A stretch of DNA of 50,689 nt from Haloarcula sp. DT43. Its GTDB lineage: Archaea; Halobacteriota; Halobacteria; Halobacteriales; Haloarculaceae. This document shows positions 16,001-25,559 of this stretch, piece after piece. The stretch spans positions 1 to 50,689 of the forward strand of contig NZ_JAYMGZ010000008.1 in assembly GCF_037078405.1 (NCBI RefSeq), given 5' to 3'. The notes beneath the pieces are model-generated. The model ran no database searches and was not told where the DNA came from. It saw only the letters and a program-made list of their open reading frames with translations. The position numbers and the translations under genes were made by a program. How positions within the stretch are numbered: position 1 is the first letter of the stretch; each line of letters starts with the position of its first letter.

Positions 16001-17834
16001 TAATCGTCTCACCTTGGGTTACCGAACTCGGTGCGTCCAGATTCTCGACGCTGAAGTTTGCCGGCTCCGGTGGCGATGAGATGGTGATTGTAGCGGTTTC
16101 GCTGTCGTTACCGGTGACAATCTCGTGAGTATAGTCTCCTGGCTCAACCGAGTTGGTATCGATATTTTCGAACGTGACTTCAGTCGTTTCCCCACCGTCT
16201 AGCGAGATGTTTTGTGAGGCGAGAGTCTCATCAGCTTCGATGGTTCCGTTTCTATCGGTGTCTAGTCCGAAGTTGACGGTCTGCGTGCCAGCTTGTTCAC
16301 CTTCATTGGAAATATCAGCCGAGACAGTAAGGGAATCGCCTTGGGTAGCTGTAGTCGGAGCGTTCAGATTGTCGACACTGAAGTTTGCTGGGTTCGGTGG
16401 CGACGAGATGGTGATTGTAGCAGTTTCGCGGTCATCAGCGGTAAACACCCCGTGTGTGTAGTCCCCAGGAGCGAGGGAGTCAGTTGTAAGATTCTCAAAA
16501 GTGACTTCGGCCGTTTCACCACCGTCTATCGACACTTCTTGTGAAGATAGAACCTCACCGTCTCCAAGCGTTCCATCTCCATTGGTATCGACTCGGAACT
16601 GGACGATTTGAGTGCCGGCTTGGTCACCGTTATTCGAGATTGCAGTTGAGACAGTAAGCGCATTGCCCTGAGTGACTGTGGTCGGGGCGGTCAGATTGTC
16701 GACGTTGAAGTTTGCTGGGTCTGGTGGCGATGAGATGGCGATTGTAGCGGTTTCGCTGTCGTTGGCGCTAAAGATGCCGTGGGTATAGTCTCCGGGCTCA
16801 AGTGAGCTGGTCTCAAGATCTTCGAAGGTGACTTCTGTTGTTTCCTCAGCACCTAACGAAACCTCTTGAGAGGCTAAAATTTCATCGGTTCCGAGTGTAC
16901 CGTCGCTGTTGGTGTCAACCCGGAACTGAACAGTCTGTGTGCCGACCTCATCGCCATTATTGGAAATCGTAGCGGAGACAGTAAGGGAATCATCTCGAGT
17001 GGCCGTGTTTGGAGCATTTAGACTGTTGACACTGAAGTTTGGTTGACTAAGTGGCTGAACAGTTATATTTACAGTATCAGCGTCGATGCCTCCGTTCCCG
17101 TCCGTGGCCGCTACTCGGAATGTTAGCGTAGTTTCACTACCAGTTGCTGGTGCGGTAAATGAGGGAGTTACCGATGTAGCACCATTCAAATCCACTGATG
17201 GGCCCGCAGTTTGCGACCAATTGTATGAGAGAGGATCCCCGTCAGGGTCACTGGAACCACTTGCATTGAGTGTGACATTAGTCTCTTCATCAACAAGTTG
17301 ACTATTGCCTGCGTCAGCAGTCGGTTGCTGATTAACAGAAACGGTTGTGTTCTGTGTTCGGGCCACTTCGTTCGCGCCAAATCCGTTGGCCGCCTCAACC
17401 GTCAGTGTTCGATTGCCAGAGATTGTAGCATTGGCTTGAACGGTAAACGTGACTGTCGCATTCTCTCCGGGCGATATTGTCGGAAATCCAACAGCATTTT
17501 GTTGGTCAGAAATGAAGGTTGCATCAGCACTTGAGATACTTGTTATTGTGAAGCCGTTCGGGACTTCGGTTGCCTGAAGACCGAGAGAGTTCAGAGCCGT
17601 GGACCCAGTGTTTTCTATAGTATACGTGACTGTGAACGAATTTCCTGGTGCAACCGTGGCTGGGCTCTCAGAACTGAGCGAAAACGTTTCTGAGGTAGTT
17701 TGGGCTGAAGTATTTTGAACTGGTGAACTGTTCGGAACACCAACTCCGATTCCGCTCACCACAACCAACGCGACGAGCCCGATCGCGAGTACTTTTCTGC
17801 GCGGACGTGCTGCGGTTTGGATTGTCTGTATCAT
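13056..17834 (-). CDS. Secreted multidomain surface protein with CARDB and PKD-like repeats (1592 aa)
   Basis: A Sec-type signal (PRRKVLAIGLVALVVVSGIG) opens the protein. Then come an N-terminal immunoglobulin-like domain, one PKD-like domain (about 170-265), six tandem CARDB repeats of about 110 aa (starting NFSVNSL, NFNVDNL, NFSVDNL, NFSVENL, NFSVENL and NFSVSGL), four PKD-like domains (each starting ADAG or ADAM and containing SSDPDGD or a close variant), a seventh CARDB, and four helical repeats of about 37 aa at the C-terminus (TRDEIAKAKYGYNFSELSNE). No PGF-CTERM or other membrane anchor is visible, so it is probably released or held by partners. Each CARDB repeat has an EF-hand-like DTDGNG loop, suggesting Ca2+ stabilisation. 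It lies 24 bp downstream of the 2364-aa gene and is surely co-transcribed with it. Confidence 0.85.
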   Translation of the reverse strand: MIQTIQTAARPRRKVLAIGLVALVVVSGIGVGVPNSSPVQNTSAQTTSETFSLSSESPATVAPGNSFTVTYTIENTGSTALNSLGLQATEVPNGFTITSISSADATFISDQQNAVGFPTISPGENATVTFTVQANATISGNRTLTVEAANGFGANEVARTQNTTVSVNQQPTADAGNSQLVDEETNVTLNASGSSDPDGDPLSYNWSQTAGPSVDLNGATSVTPSFTAPATGSETTLTFRVAATDGNGGIDADTVNITVQPLSQPNFSVNSLNAPNTATRDDSLTVSATISNNGDEVGTQTVQFRVDTNSDGTLGTDEILASQEVSLGAEETTEVTFEDLETSSLEPGDYTHGIFSANDSETATIAISSPPDPANFNVDNLTAPTTVTQGNALTVSTAISNNGDQAGTQIVQFRVDTNGDGTLGDGEVLSSQEVSIDGGETAEVTFENLTTDSLAPGDYTHGVFTADDRETATITISSPPNPANFSVDNLNAPTTATQGDSLTVSADISNEGEQAGTQTVNFGLDTDRNGTIEADETLASQNISLDGGETTEVTFENIDTNSVEPGDYTHEIVTGNDSETATITISSPPEPANFSVENLDAPSSVTQGETITVSAEIANEGEQADTQTIEFRLDADGNGTIETEETLASQNVSLNAGETTEITFDGLETDPLTIGDYTHGVFTANHSETARITISSPPEPANFSVENLTAPAAVTQGDSLTVSIEISNEGDQADTQTIEFRIDTDGSEALEADEILASQNVSLDAGETTEVAFENLDTSSVEPGDYTHGVITSNDSETATITISSPPEPANFSVSGLNAPTATTQGDSLTVSAEISNEGDRTGIQTVQFRVDTDGNGALEFDEVLASENVSLNAEETTEVTFESLDTDPLAPGNYTHGIVTDDDSEIATILIEAANQSPTADAMESQTVEEGASVTLNASGSSDPDGDTLSYTWTQTTGPPANLSSPSTETPSFIAPEVDADSDLVFEVTVSDGNGGTATDAVTITVQNDIAPEPDNRSPDADAGADQTVDEHSTVQLYADGSTDPDGDILTYNWTQTAGPSVTLSESLFSAPTFTAPTVTEETTLTFQTRARDGNGGTDTDTVNITVRPVNDPPSADAGPDQTVDSGTAVTLNASASTDPEGDTLSYEWEPVSRANVTLSEANTATPSFNASDVDVETILSFEVTVSDGNGATDIDTVDVRIEPVEQPAENQPPVADAGPDQTVPGESTATLDATGSSDPDGDSLAYTWTQTSGPDVPLSDGSTATPSFTSPAVDQATDLTFEVVVSDGQGETDTENVTVTVEPVTEGEAFFAVTNLSVPDKVTQGDSLTISANIINTGDAEGTQLVEARVDANNDETQEVIQTESVTLASGENTTVTTTRTIPANLSTGQYTGGLFTSDSNQTTSVTVISKASPEEKYTRDEIAKAKYGYNFSELSNETARQVEELYLRQPFAKGAQPEDVKTREEIAEDRYGKDFGNLSRETTIEIQSDFDAQFGDTGANTTYTRDEISRAKYYGYNFSELSTETAGQVEELYNRQPFADGISPSNIQTREEIANEKYGLEGDELSRETRLELEQTYHEQFKKNENSND

Positions 17835-17858
17835 TGGTTTTGATTAGTTTTAGATTCT

Positions 17859-20800
17859 TTAGACGGCGGCTCCTGTGTTGAACGCCTGAAGAACGCGCCG
17901 GAATTGGTCGAATGTGATGGCACCGTTGTTGAACTCACGCAAGGCGAACCGAAGCTCGTCGAAGCCAATTTGACCATCGTCATTACGGTCATATTGGGCG
18001 ACGTTGAATCCGTCAGCGACGGTGATAGTTACCGATTGAGTTGATGTTACACTGGCATTGTTCGCTACCTGTATCTCGATCGTGCGGTTCTCACTTTGCT
18101 CCAAGCCGGTGAGTTGGTAACTAGCATTGTTGGCATTGATTTGAGCCTCTCCGGTGACGTCAGTTCCATCCTCAGTGATTACGACCGAATCAGGATCGAT
18201 GCCCGACTCTGTATCATTGTAGCTGAATGTGACTTCCGTGCTGTTCACATCCGAATCTACAGTGGTATTCGCCGTTTCCACGCTCACGGATGGAGCCGAG
18301 TTATCGATGAGCAGCCCTTGGGTCGTGACGTTTCTGACGCCGCTTTCAGAAGTCGTCACAACACCGAGTGTGTAGACCCCGTCATCCACGGACTGTCCAT
18401 CGAGAGTCGTGTTCCACGTGACTTCCTGCTCACTCGTGAACGCCTCCGGCACGTCCTCTTCGAACACGATGCTACTCCCGTTAGATACCAAGACCGTGGC
18501 TTCGCCGGGGTTGGGATGATCGGCTGCGACAGATACCGAGAGTGACTGGTTCCGACTGATGACGCGGTTCTCTGTTGTCACCGTCAGACTCGGTTCTGTC
18601 AGGGCCGTCTCGGGTGGCGTCGCGTCGGTCGTCACGTTCGATTCGCTTGTTGCCAACGTCGCAGAGGCGACATACGACCGATCACCGGTGAGCGCGTAAT
18701 CGAGCACGGCATCGTGGAACTCCGTAGTCCCTGGTTCGAGCCCTGCGTTCGTGGCGATTTGGATGGCCTCCTCGCGCTCGCCTGCTGGCAGGTCGTCGAT
18801 AGTCACTTGCTCAGAGGGATAATCAGGGTCGTAGAACCCAGCCGTGCTCTCGCCGTCGTCATAGTCGAACAGCGAAGTGTCGGCCGTCACGCGCCAGTCG
18901 TCGCGGTACTGTCCGTACAGTGCGTCAAATGACGGAGAGGTTGACAGTGTCGTGCCATCTGCGCGAGCAAGGTCGTTTTCGGCGCTACCGTCGGGGCTCC
19001 CTAGCAGACCGCTCATGGAGTCGACCGCGTTCCGATTCGGTTTGACCACCACATCCATCCGGTCATCAAATATGGTCGCCTCAAGCCGTGAGTCACCGTC
19101 ATTAACCTCGTCATCTTCACCGGGATAGACCACGATGTACTTCTGCGGTGTCCGGAATATTTCACCGTCACCCACAGTCAGCGACTCACCGATCTCGAGC
19201 GTCTGCGTCGTACCGTTGACCGTCAGCATCTGCTCATCACGGGCGTCAATGGTAATCTGCTGGCCATCTAGTTCCGTTGCAACGGCCGTGGTTTGGCTCA
19301 CGTCACGGTCGCTGACTGGTTGGAATCTGGCTTGGATCCGCGGACTGCCGTCGGTGTCACGTGCGAGAACGAACTCGCCAGCGGCCTGGAAGTCGTAGCC
19401 CACACCGTCGAACGTTGAGAGGTGCGGGTCGCCAGTGGACATTCCGGGTGTACTGGCACTCGGTGATAAGGGGATTTCTTGTCTAGGCTCATCAGTCATC
19501 CCCAGACGTTCCGATTCCCCCTCTAAGAATTCTTCCAGTGCTTCCAACTGACTGAGAGCTATTCGTTTACTTCCTTCTTTGTCTTCGGCCACCTCCATAT
19601 CTTCGAGTTCGGCTCTCCATCTGCGGACATCGTCAAGCGCGTATCGTATTTTCCCCCGAGCTTGCTGTTCGTTCCCATCCTCAAGATCATCTGGAATCGA
19701 CTTAACCGACTGGCTGAGTTGGGTTGGATTGACGTTGGCTCTGTTTGCTGACTCAGACAGTAACGCTCCAGTCTGTGCCCGATCGACTGAATTTAGTAGT
19801 GGGAGTACTCGGTTGATTCCGATTTCGATCAGCGGCTTGAGTCCAGCAGTAATTTCTCCATTGAGGGCATCCTCAATCATTCCTTTCGATGTTTCAAGAC
19901 TATATCGTACTGGATCCTCAATGCCAGTTTGAGCAATTACTGGGATCATAGACTGGTCTAACCACCATCCTGGTCTGATTTTAGTACTGAGTGATTGATA
20001 CGCGATCGTCCGCGCACCGTCCTTGGAATTTGAAACAACTTCCACACTATCTCCACTTTCTCGGACAATATCCCCGGACTTAGTGTGGCCTCTAATCTTA
20101 AATGTATGATTCCCGGTATTCAGCTGCTCCGTTTCGATAGTCAATGTAGATATATATGCGTTCCCCCGGACTGTACCGAGAGTCAGCGGAACAGTATAGA
20201 GCAGATTCTGTGATGACTGCGAAAGACTATACTGGTCCTCTTCCAGTCCCTTTACTTCGAGAGATACCTCTGGCATATCTTTAGGAGGGTCTGACTCGAA
20301 CCCGTTTGGCACGTACACGACGATGTGATATCTGGCAGGCGTCCCCTGAGTTACTGTATCGGTCGATGGGACTACTCTCACTTTGTAATCAAACGGACGA
20401 AGATTTGGATTCACCTGAATAAGATACGGATTCTCCTCCAAGGTTGTGTGGGGCTCATACATCTCGCTGCCCGCGTATTCTGCGAATACTTCCACATCGT
20501 CCGAACCACCAAACTGGCGTGGGGACCACTCTACCTCGAAGCGACCGTTTTTGTCGGTGGTCGCTTCAGTGACCTTATTAGGGTCTCCATCTAAGTCGTC
20601 TAAAGGCCCATCCTTGTCATAAATTGTCACGGTCTCGTCTGCTATCCCTTCCCCTTCATTGGAGACGAGATAGCCAGCAAAGACCACATTGCCGTTTCTC
20701 GTTTTCGTAGGCAACTCAAGATGGATTCCGGGTTCACTTGGATTAGACGGGGCAGTTGCTTCTGTTGCGTCTATGATATTATCACGATCAACCTGACATG

Positions 20801-23800
20801 CAGAGGCAATATAAGATGAGTCGTCAGTCAGAGCGACATCGAGCAACGCGTCTCGATATTGCGGTGTCCCAGGTGTGAGACAGCTGTCCGCAAGCGCTTC
20901 CTCCGCACGAGTTCGTTCCTCTTCAGAGAGGTCGTCAACGGTGACGGTTTCCTCGGGGAACGTATCGACGTAGTAGTCCTCTGCGAACAGGTTTTCGTCA
21001 CCGGTAGCCCGCCAATCTGAACGGAACGCACCGTACAGCTTGCCAGAGTCAAGGGGTCGGTCAAGAGCAGTGCCGTTGTTGAACGCGATGTCGTCACCCG
21101 CGTCACTGTCGGTATCCCCGAGCAGTCCCTCAACCGCGTTCGCGCGGTCAGGATGTAATGAGAGTTCAAGATCTAGGCGGTCGCCAACAATGTTGGCGGT
21201 GAGATGCTCATCGCTCGTGGTGGCTTGACCGTCATCGCCGGCGTAGTAGACGGTATAGGTGTTCCCCTGTCGGGTGATTTTCCCCGCTCCGTCGGCCACG
21301 GCCACGCTTTCACCACTGTCGACTGAAACTGGTTGGCCATCAACCGAAACCGGCGTGCTGGACTCTGCACGGATAATTACTGTGGAGTCACCGACAATGG
21401 TGGCGGTTGCATTGTTGTTTGAAACCGAGTCTCCAACCGGCACTTGTCGAGCCACGACCAACAGGTCACCCTGTGGTTCACGCGCCAAGACGAAGTCACC
21501 AGCAGCCATGAACTCGTAGGAGGCACCGCCGAAGGTGGTGATGTGCGGGTCACCAGTGCTTTGACCGCTGATGAATTCTTGACCGACGACCTCAACAGTC
21601 GCCTGTTCAACATCGTCATCGGTCGACACCGCAGCACTACGTGGACCCGGCGTATCTGCCGCCGTTGTGAATGCAAGCGTTCTAGTTTCGCCAGCATCCA
21701 ATGTGATCGCCCGTGATCCAACTTCTTCACCAGCGAAGTTGGCAGTAACGTTCTGTGTACCCTGTTGGTCACCGGTATTGGTGACTTCAGCAGTATACGT
21801 GATTGGGCTCCCAACGCTAGCGCTGCTGGGTGCTGTCACACCAGTCACTTGGAAGTCTGGCTCGTCGGCTGTATCCGTCCGACTCGTGGTGACGGTGAGG
21901 TTGTACTCAGTTACGCCGTTGAATGACTCTGATCTAACGTTTTCAAGCCCCTTTGCGCGAATGTAATATGTTCCCGCTTGGCTCACCCGGGCCTGTTGTT
22001 CGGGAGAAAGATATGGCGTGAGCTCAAATGTCGACTCGTTGTAATTGTAATCTGGTGCTGTAGTCGGGAGCTCTCTGCCGATCTCCCCGACTGGATTGCC
22101 AGCAGCATCATAGATTTGGAGGCCCAAATGACCAGCTGATGCCTGATTAGTGTCAGGCAACATCACTCGACTAGAAGCGTTGATGACTGCCGGGCCATCA
22201 ACAGTGACAGCGTACCAATCAACTGGGTCGTTGTCTGTGAGTGTTAAGCCTGTGACTGTATCACCCGACTCTAATCGAGTCGCTGTCGATTGATTTTGAT
22301 TCGGCTCAAACGACTCTGAGTCATAAATATAAGGTGTCACACGGGTAGTACCGACCCCTGTTCGAGGGCTGTTTCTTAAATTATTCACAGCAACGTAGTA
22401 GGTCCCATTTTGCTGGACAGTTGTGCCAAAGAGGTTCCCCCTTCCGGCCACAACTTCGGATTGGATTAAACTTCCATTTGAATCATAGAGGAGAACTTCA
22501 CCACTTACGTCAACATTCCCAGTCCCAGCCAACCCGATAGACTGGCCCTCAGAAAGAGCAATTCTGCGGACATCGCTGTTCTGAGTGCTAAATCCATTAC
22601 CGAGTGGCGGGACATCAGCAAATGTCGGTTCCACAGTCACGTTGGTTGTCCCGTTGTACTGGGATTTATATCGAGACCCGTCGTCACTCAACATAGTGAC
22701 AGAGACGGTGTAGGTTCCAGATTGGACAAAAGTGTACCTAGCATTCGTGTCATTCTCCTCAGAATAGTTACCGAAATCCCAGACATATCTGTTGACTGTA
22801 ACGTCATCAGGCACTCCAGCAGGTTCCGCTTCGAATTGCACCTCCTCCCCGATCTCGATTTTGCCATCTGGGCCTGCGTCAACTGATACGGTAATGTCCT
22901 GCGCTGGTTCCGAAATGGTGATTGTTTTTGTAACTGAATCAGTCACTCCATTGTTGTCGGTCACGGTCAAATTCACATCGTACTGACCGGGACTGTCGAA
23001 TGACCGCGTCGTCCGTTCGCCTGTACTTTCGGGTTCTCCGTCTCTATTGAAATCCCAGTCATACGAGCGGACTGATCCATCCGATGAACCCGATGCATCA
23101 AATGTAATCTGGGTGCCTGTCGTTAGATCCTGAGTTGTGACTGAGAACGCGGCAGTTGGTGAGGACTGATCTGTGAGTGGTGCGTTTCGTTGCATCCTAA
23201 TTTGCCACTCATAGGGAACGGTGGCATCCCGCCGGTCGTTAACGGTTATTATGAACGCTCCGTCCGTTTCGGCTTGGATCTCCCAGTTGGCCGGAATTCC
23301 CCCTTCGATTTGATCGATGCTCTGGAAAGTATCAGCAGTTGTTGCTCCATCAGCATTAGAGACGTTTTTTATAGAGAACTGTCCGTCGTTGACCGACTCG
23401 ACAGAAATCTCGAAATCATCTTCTGCTACAGGTGCTACCGCGTCCATATTGACTCTGTCACCTTTAGAGAGTAGAATCTTGAAGCGATCCAAATCGTCAG
23501 GTGTTCCAATAACACCGTTCTGTGTACTGTTTGGAGAGACAACAGGGGCACTATCTTCAGAGTCAGGATAATCGTCAGACGGAGACGGTGTATCTTTATT
23601 CATTGATACACTCCACTCATAAGGAACGGTGGCATCCCGCCGGTCGTTAACGGTTATTATGAATGCTCCGTCTGTTTCGGCCCAAACCTCCCAGTCGGCC
23701 GGAATACCTCCTTCGATTTGATCGATGCTCTGGAAAGTATCAGCAGTTGTTGCTCCATCAGCATTAGAGACGTTTTTTATAGAGAACTGTCCGTCGTTGA

Positions 23801-24953
23801 CCGACTCGACAGTAATCTCGAAATCGTCTTCTGCTTCAGGTGCTATCGCGTCAATCTTGACTCTGTCACCTTTAGAGAGTAGAATCTTGAAGCGATCCAA
23901 ATCGTCAGGTGTTCCAATAACACCGTTCTGTGTACTGTTTGGAGAGACAACAGGGACATTATCTTCAGAGTCAGGATAATCGTCAGATGGAGGCGGTGTG
24001 TCTTTATTCATTGACACACTCCACTCATAGGGAACGGTGGCATCGCGGCGGTCGTCAACGGTAATTATGAACGTTCCGTCTGTTTCGGCCCAAACCTCCC
24101 AGTCGGCCGGAATACCTCCTTCGATTTGATCGATACTCTGGAAGGATTCAGCAGTTGCTGCTCCATCAGCATTAGAGACGTTTTTTATAGAGAACTGCCC
24201 GTCGTTAACCGACTCGACAGTAATCTCGAAATCGTCTTCCGCAACAGATGCCAACGCGTTCATATTGACTCTGTCGCCTTCTGAGAGTTGAACTTTGAAA
24301 CGATCCACGTCACCAGGTGTTCCAAGAGTACCAGTTTGTGTACTGTTTGGAGAAACGACAGATGCCTCAGAATCAGAGTCGGGGTAGTTATCAGGGGTCT
24401 GACCCGGTTTAGCATCAGTAGTTATATTCCAGTTGTACGGCGTGTCTGCATCATCGTTATCTGAGATTCGAAAACAGAGTGTGGTATCCGTTTCGGCCCA
24501 AACCTCCAAGCTAGCTGTAATACCACCGTTAATTTCGTCGATTCTTTCAACAGTAGTTTCGGTTGCTCCCCCCGCAGCATTGGAGACGTTCTTTACTGAA
24601 AACCGCCCATCATTAACCACACTAATACGCATCTCGAAATCTTCCTCTTGAATGGCAGCGTTCGCGTCCAGGTCTATGTGATCGCCTTCCTCCAACGAAA
24701 TTTTGAATGCATCTGTATCTTCTCCTGAATCCATAGTACCATTCTGCGCCCCCGTTGCATCCACAAGTGCGGCACTTGAACAGTCATCTGATATATCAGC
24801 CACCGATGAGGTAGTTGTGAGATCGTTGACGACTGCACGGTCATCCGTAGAGATTGTAGGTGCAGCCGAAGCGATGACCGCCGTCTGGGATACAACTAGT
24901 ATAGCTATAAGTAAGGTAGCTAACCCACCTTTGATTCTATACCTATATGTCAT
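17859..24953 (-). CDS. Giant secreted protein with PPC-like repeats, PKD, CARDB, two vWD-like domains and EF-hand (2364 aa)
   Basis: After a signal peptide (LATLLIAILVVSQTAVIASA) come four PPC-like repeats (about residues 50-600, copies 2-4 almost identical), two PKD-like domains (about 600-790), another PPC-like region, and a CARDB domain (about 1030-1120). A von Willebrand D-like domain follows, starting STGDPHITTFGG (about 1130). After an Ig-like domain and a helical linker comes a second vWD-like domain starting STGDPHLSTFDG (about 1840). The C-terminus has one EF-hand/dockerin-like loop, DRNDDGQIGFDE. Both vWD domains end with a conserved helical segment (LADSCLTPGTPQYRDALLDV). No catalytic motif is visible; adhesion or matrix building is the likely role. 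First gene of the two-gene surface operon. Confidence 0.85.
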   Translation of the reverse strand: MTYRYRIKGGLATLLIAILVVSQTAVIASAAPTISTDDRAVVNDLTTTSSVADISDDCSSAALVDATGAQNGTMDSGEDTDAFKISLEEGDHIDLDANAAIQEEDFEMRISVVNDGRFSVKNVSNAAGGATETTVERIDEINGGITASLEVWAETDTTLCFRISDNDDADTPYNWNITTDAKPGQTPDNYPDSDSEASVVSPNSTQTGTLGTPGDVDRFKVQLSEGDRVNMNALASVAEDDFEITVESVNDGQFSIKNVSNADGAATAESFQSIDQIEGGIPADWEVWAETDGTFIITVDDRRDATVPYEWSVSMNKDTPPPSDDYPDSEDNVPVVSPNSTQNGVIGTPDDLDRFKILLSKGDRVKIDAIAPEAEDDFEITVESVNDGQFSIKNVSNADGATTADTFQSIDQIEGGIPADWEVWAETDGAFIITVNDRRDATVPYEWSVSMNKDTPSPSDDYPDSEDSAPVVSPNSTQNGVIGTPDDLDRFKILLSKGDRVNMDAVAPVAEDDFEISVESVNDGQFSIKNVSNADGATTADTFQSIDQIEGGIPANWEIQAETDGAFIITVNDRRDATVPYEWQIRMQRNAPLTDQSSPTAAFSVTTQDLTTGTQITFDASGSSDGSVRSYDWDFNRDGEPESTGERTTRSFDSPGQYDVNLTVTDNNGVTDSVTKTITISEPAQDITVSVDAGPDGKIEIGEEVQFEAEPAGVPDDVTVNRYVWDFGNYSEENDTNARYTFVQSGTYTVSVTMLSDDGSRYKSQYNGTTNVTVEPTFADVPPLGNGFSTQNSDVRRIALSEGQSIGLAGTGNVDVSGEVLLYDSNGSLIQSEVVAGRGNLFGTTVQQNGTYYVAVNNLRNSPRTGVGTTRVTPYIYDSESFEPNQNQSTATRLESGDTVTGLTLTDNDPVDWYAVTVDGPAVINASSRVMLPDTNQASAGHLGLQIYDAAGNPVGEIGRELPTTAPDYNYNESTFELTPYLSPEQQARVSQAGTYYIRAKGLENVRSESFNGVTEYNLTVTTSRTDTADEPDFQVTGVTAPSSASVGSPITYTAEVTNTGDQQGTQNVTANFAGEEVGSRAITLDAGETRTLAFTTAADTPGPRSAAVSTDDDVEQATVEVVGQEFISGQSTGDPHITTFGGASYEFMAAGDFVLAREPQGDLLVVARQVPVGDSVSNNNATATIVGDSTVIIRAESSTPVSVDGQPVSVDSGESVAVADGAGKITRQGNTYTVYYAGDDGQATTSDEHLTANIVGDRLDLELSLHPDRANAVEGLLGDTDSDAGDDIAFNNGTALDRPLDSGKLYGAFRSDWRATGDENLFAEDYYVDTFPEETVTVDDLSEEERTRAEEALADSCLTPGTPQYRDALLDVALTDDSSYIASACQVDRDNIIDATEATAPSNPSEPGIHLELPTKTRNGNVVFAGYLVSNEGEGIADETVTIYDKDGPLDDLDGDPNKVTEATTDKNGRFEVEWSPRQFGGSDDVEVFAEYAGSEMYEPHTTLEENPYLIQVNPNLRPFDYKVRVVPSTDTVTQGTPARYHIVVYVPNGFESDPPKDMPEVSLEVKGLEEDQYSLSQSSQNLLYTVPLTLGTVRGNAYISTLTIETEQLNTGNHTFKIRGHTKSGDIVRESGDSVEVVSNSKDGARTIAYQSLSTKIRPGWWLDQSMIPVIAQTGIEDPVRYSLETSKGMIEDALNGEITAGLKPLIEIGINRVLPLLNSVDRAQTGALLSESANRANVNPTQLSQSVKSIPDDLEDGNEQQARGKIRYALDDVRRWRAELEDMEVAEDKEGSKRIALSQLEALEEFLEGESERLGMTDEPRQEIPLSPSASTPGMSTGDPHLSTFDGVGYDFQAAGEFVLARDTDGSPRIQARFQPVSDRDVSQTTAVATELDGQQITIDARDEQMLTVNGTTQTLEIGESLTVGDGEIFRTPQKYIVVYPGEDDEVNDGDSRLEATIFDDRMDVVVKPNRNAVDSMSGLLGSPDGSAENDLARADGTTLSTSPSFDALYGQYRDDWRVTADTSLFDYDDGESTAGFYDPDYPSEQVTIDDLPAGEREEAIQIATNAGLEPGTTEFHDAVLDYALTGDRSYVASATLATSESNVTTDATPPETALTEPSLTVTTENRVISRNQSLSVSVAADHPNPGEATVLVSNGSSIVFEEDVPEAFTSEQEVTWNTTLDGQSVDDGVYTLGVVTTSESGVRNVTTQGLLIDNSAPSVSVETANTTVDSDVNSTEVTFSYNDTESGIDPDSVVITEDGTDVTGEAQINANNASYQLTGLEQSENRTIEIQVANNASVTSTQSVTITVADGFNVAQYDRNDDGQIGFDELRFALREFNNGAITFDQFRRVLQAFNTGAAV
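23196..24420 (-). repeat. Three tandem 408-bp repeats inside the giant gene
   Basis: The block containing cttcgatttgatcgat followed by ctctgga recurs near 23300, 23708 and 24116, a 408-bp period (136 codons), and long runs of neighbouring bases are identical between the first two. The repeats encode PPC-like domains 2-4. High nucleotide identity points to recent duplication or gene conversion and to possible copy-number change. Confidence 0.85.
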
Positions 24954-25559
24954 GAGATTAATCTGATGTGTTTAATATATTGTTATTAATCCGTTATTGT
25001 ATTTTGCCTAGAGTTACTCAGGTGGTGGAAATCGGTAATTTCAGCGTTCCTTATTTGGCCAAGACTTCAATGGATGATTGTGTATTAATATATCTTACTT
25101 TACTTACAGCAAATTCACGTCATAAACTCATAGTCACATAATTGTTAGCGAGACATCATTATAGCGGGACTGGCGCAGTAGATTATAATCAGTATATGGC
25201 CCTGAACAAGAGCTAATTTATTATTGACAAGTATTCGTTACTTATACGGAATATGAAAATAAAATCATTCTGACCATATATATCTGTATTGCTCATGTCG
25301 AACTTCTAAGGCTCATACTGTTGGCTGTAACTATTGTAAGATATACGCCACCCGGGGCGGCGAAATTCGTTACAGACTTACAGCCGACAGTATCATTCCT
25401 CCTATTCATTATACGCGATGTTCCTCGCGAGACTCCTGACGTCACCACTAATTTGGTGCAGTAACACAACTCTTACCTTCACGATAAGCGAACGAGATCG
25501 GGAGCGCCCCCCTCCCATGGGGGTCCGACTGAGTTAATGATTATATGCCACTTCTGCAG
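24954..25559. other. AT-rich non-coding region, promoter of the surface operon
   Basis: Some 600 bp with no plausible gene. It is strongly AT-rich next to the giant gene's start, with several TATA-like runs (for example gtgtttaatatattgtta at 24967-24984). It contains the MITE-like inverted repeat at 25315-25393 and a G/C run near 25500-25525. Strong and probably complex control of the surface operon is likely. Confidence 0.5.
25315..25393. repeat. 79-bp MITE-like inverted repeat
   Basis: Left arm atactgttggctgtaa (25315-25330) pairs with ttacagccgacagtat (25378-25393), with one mismatch in 16. The core contains a GC-rich inner palindrome (cgccacccggggcggcg). Size, arms and lack of coding sequence fit a miniature inverted-repeat element or IS-end pair. 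Confidence 0.5.
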
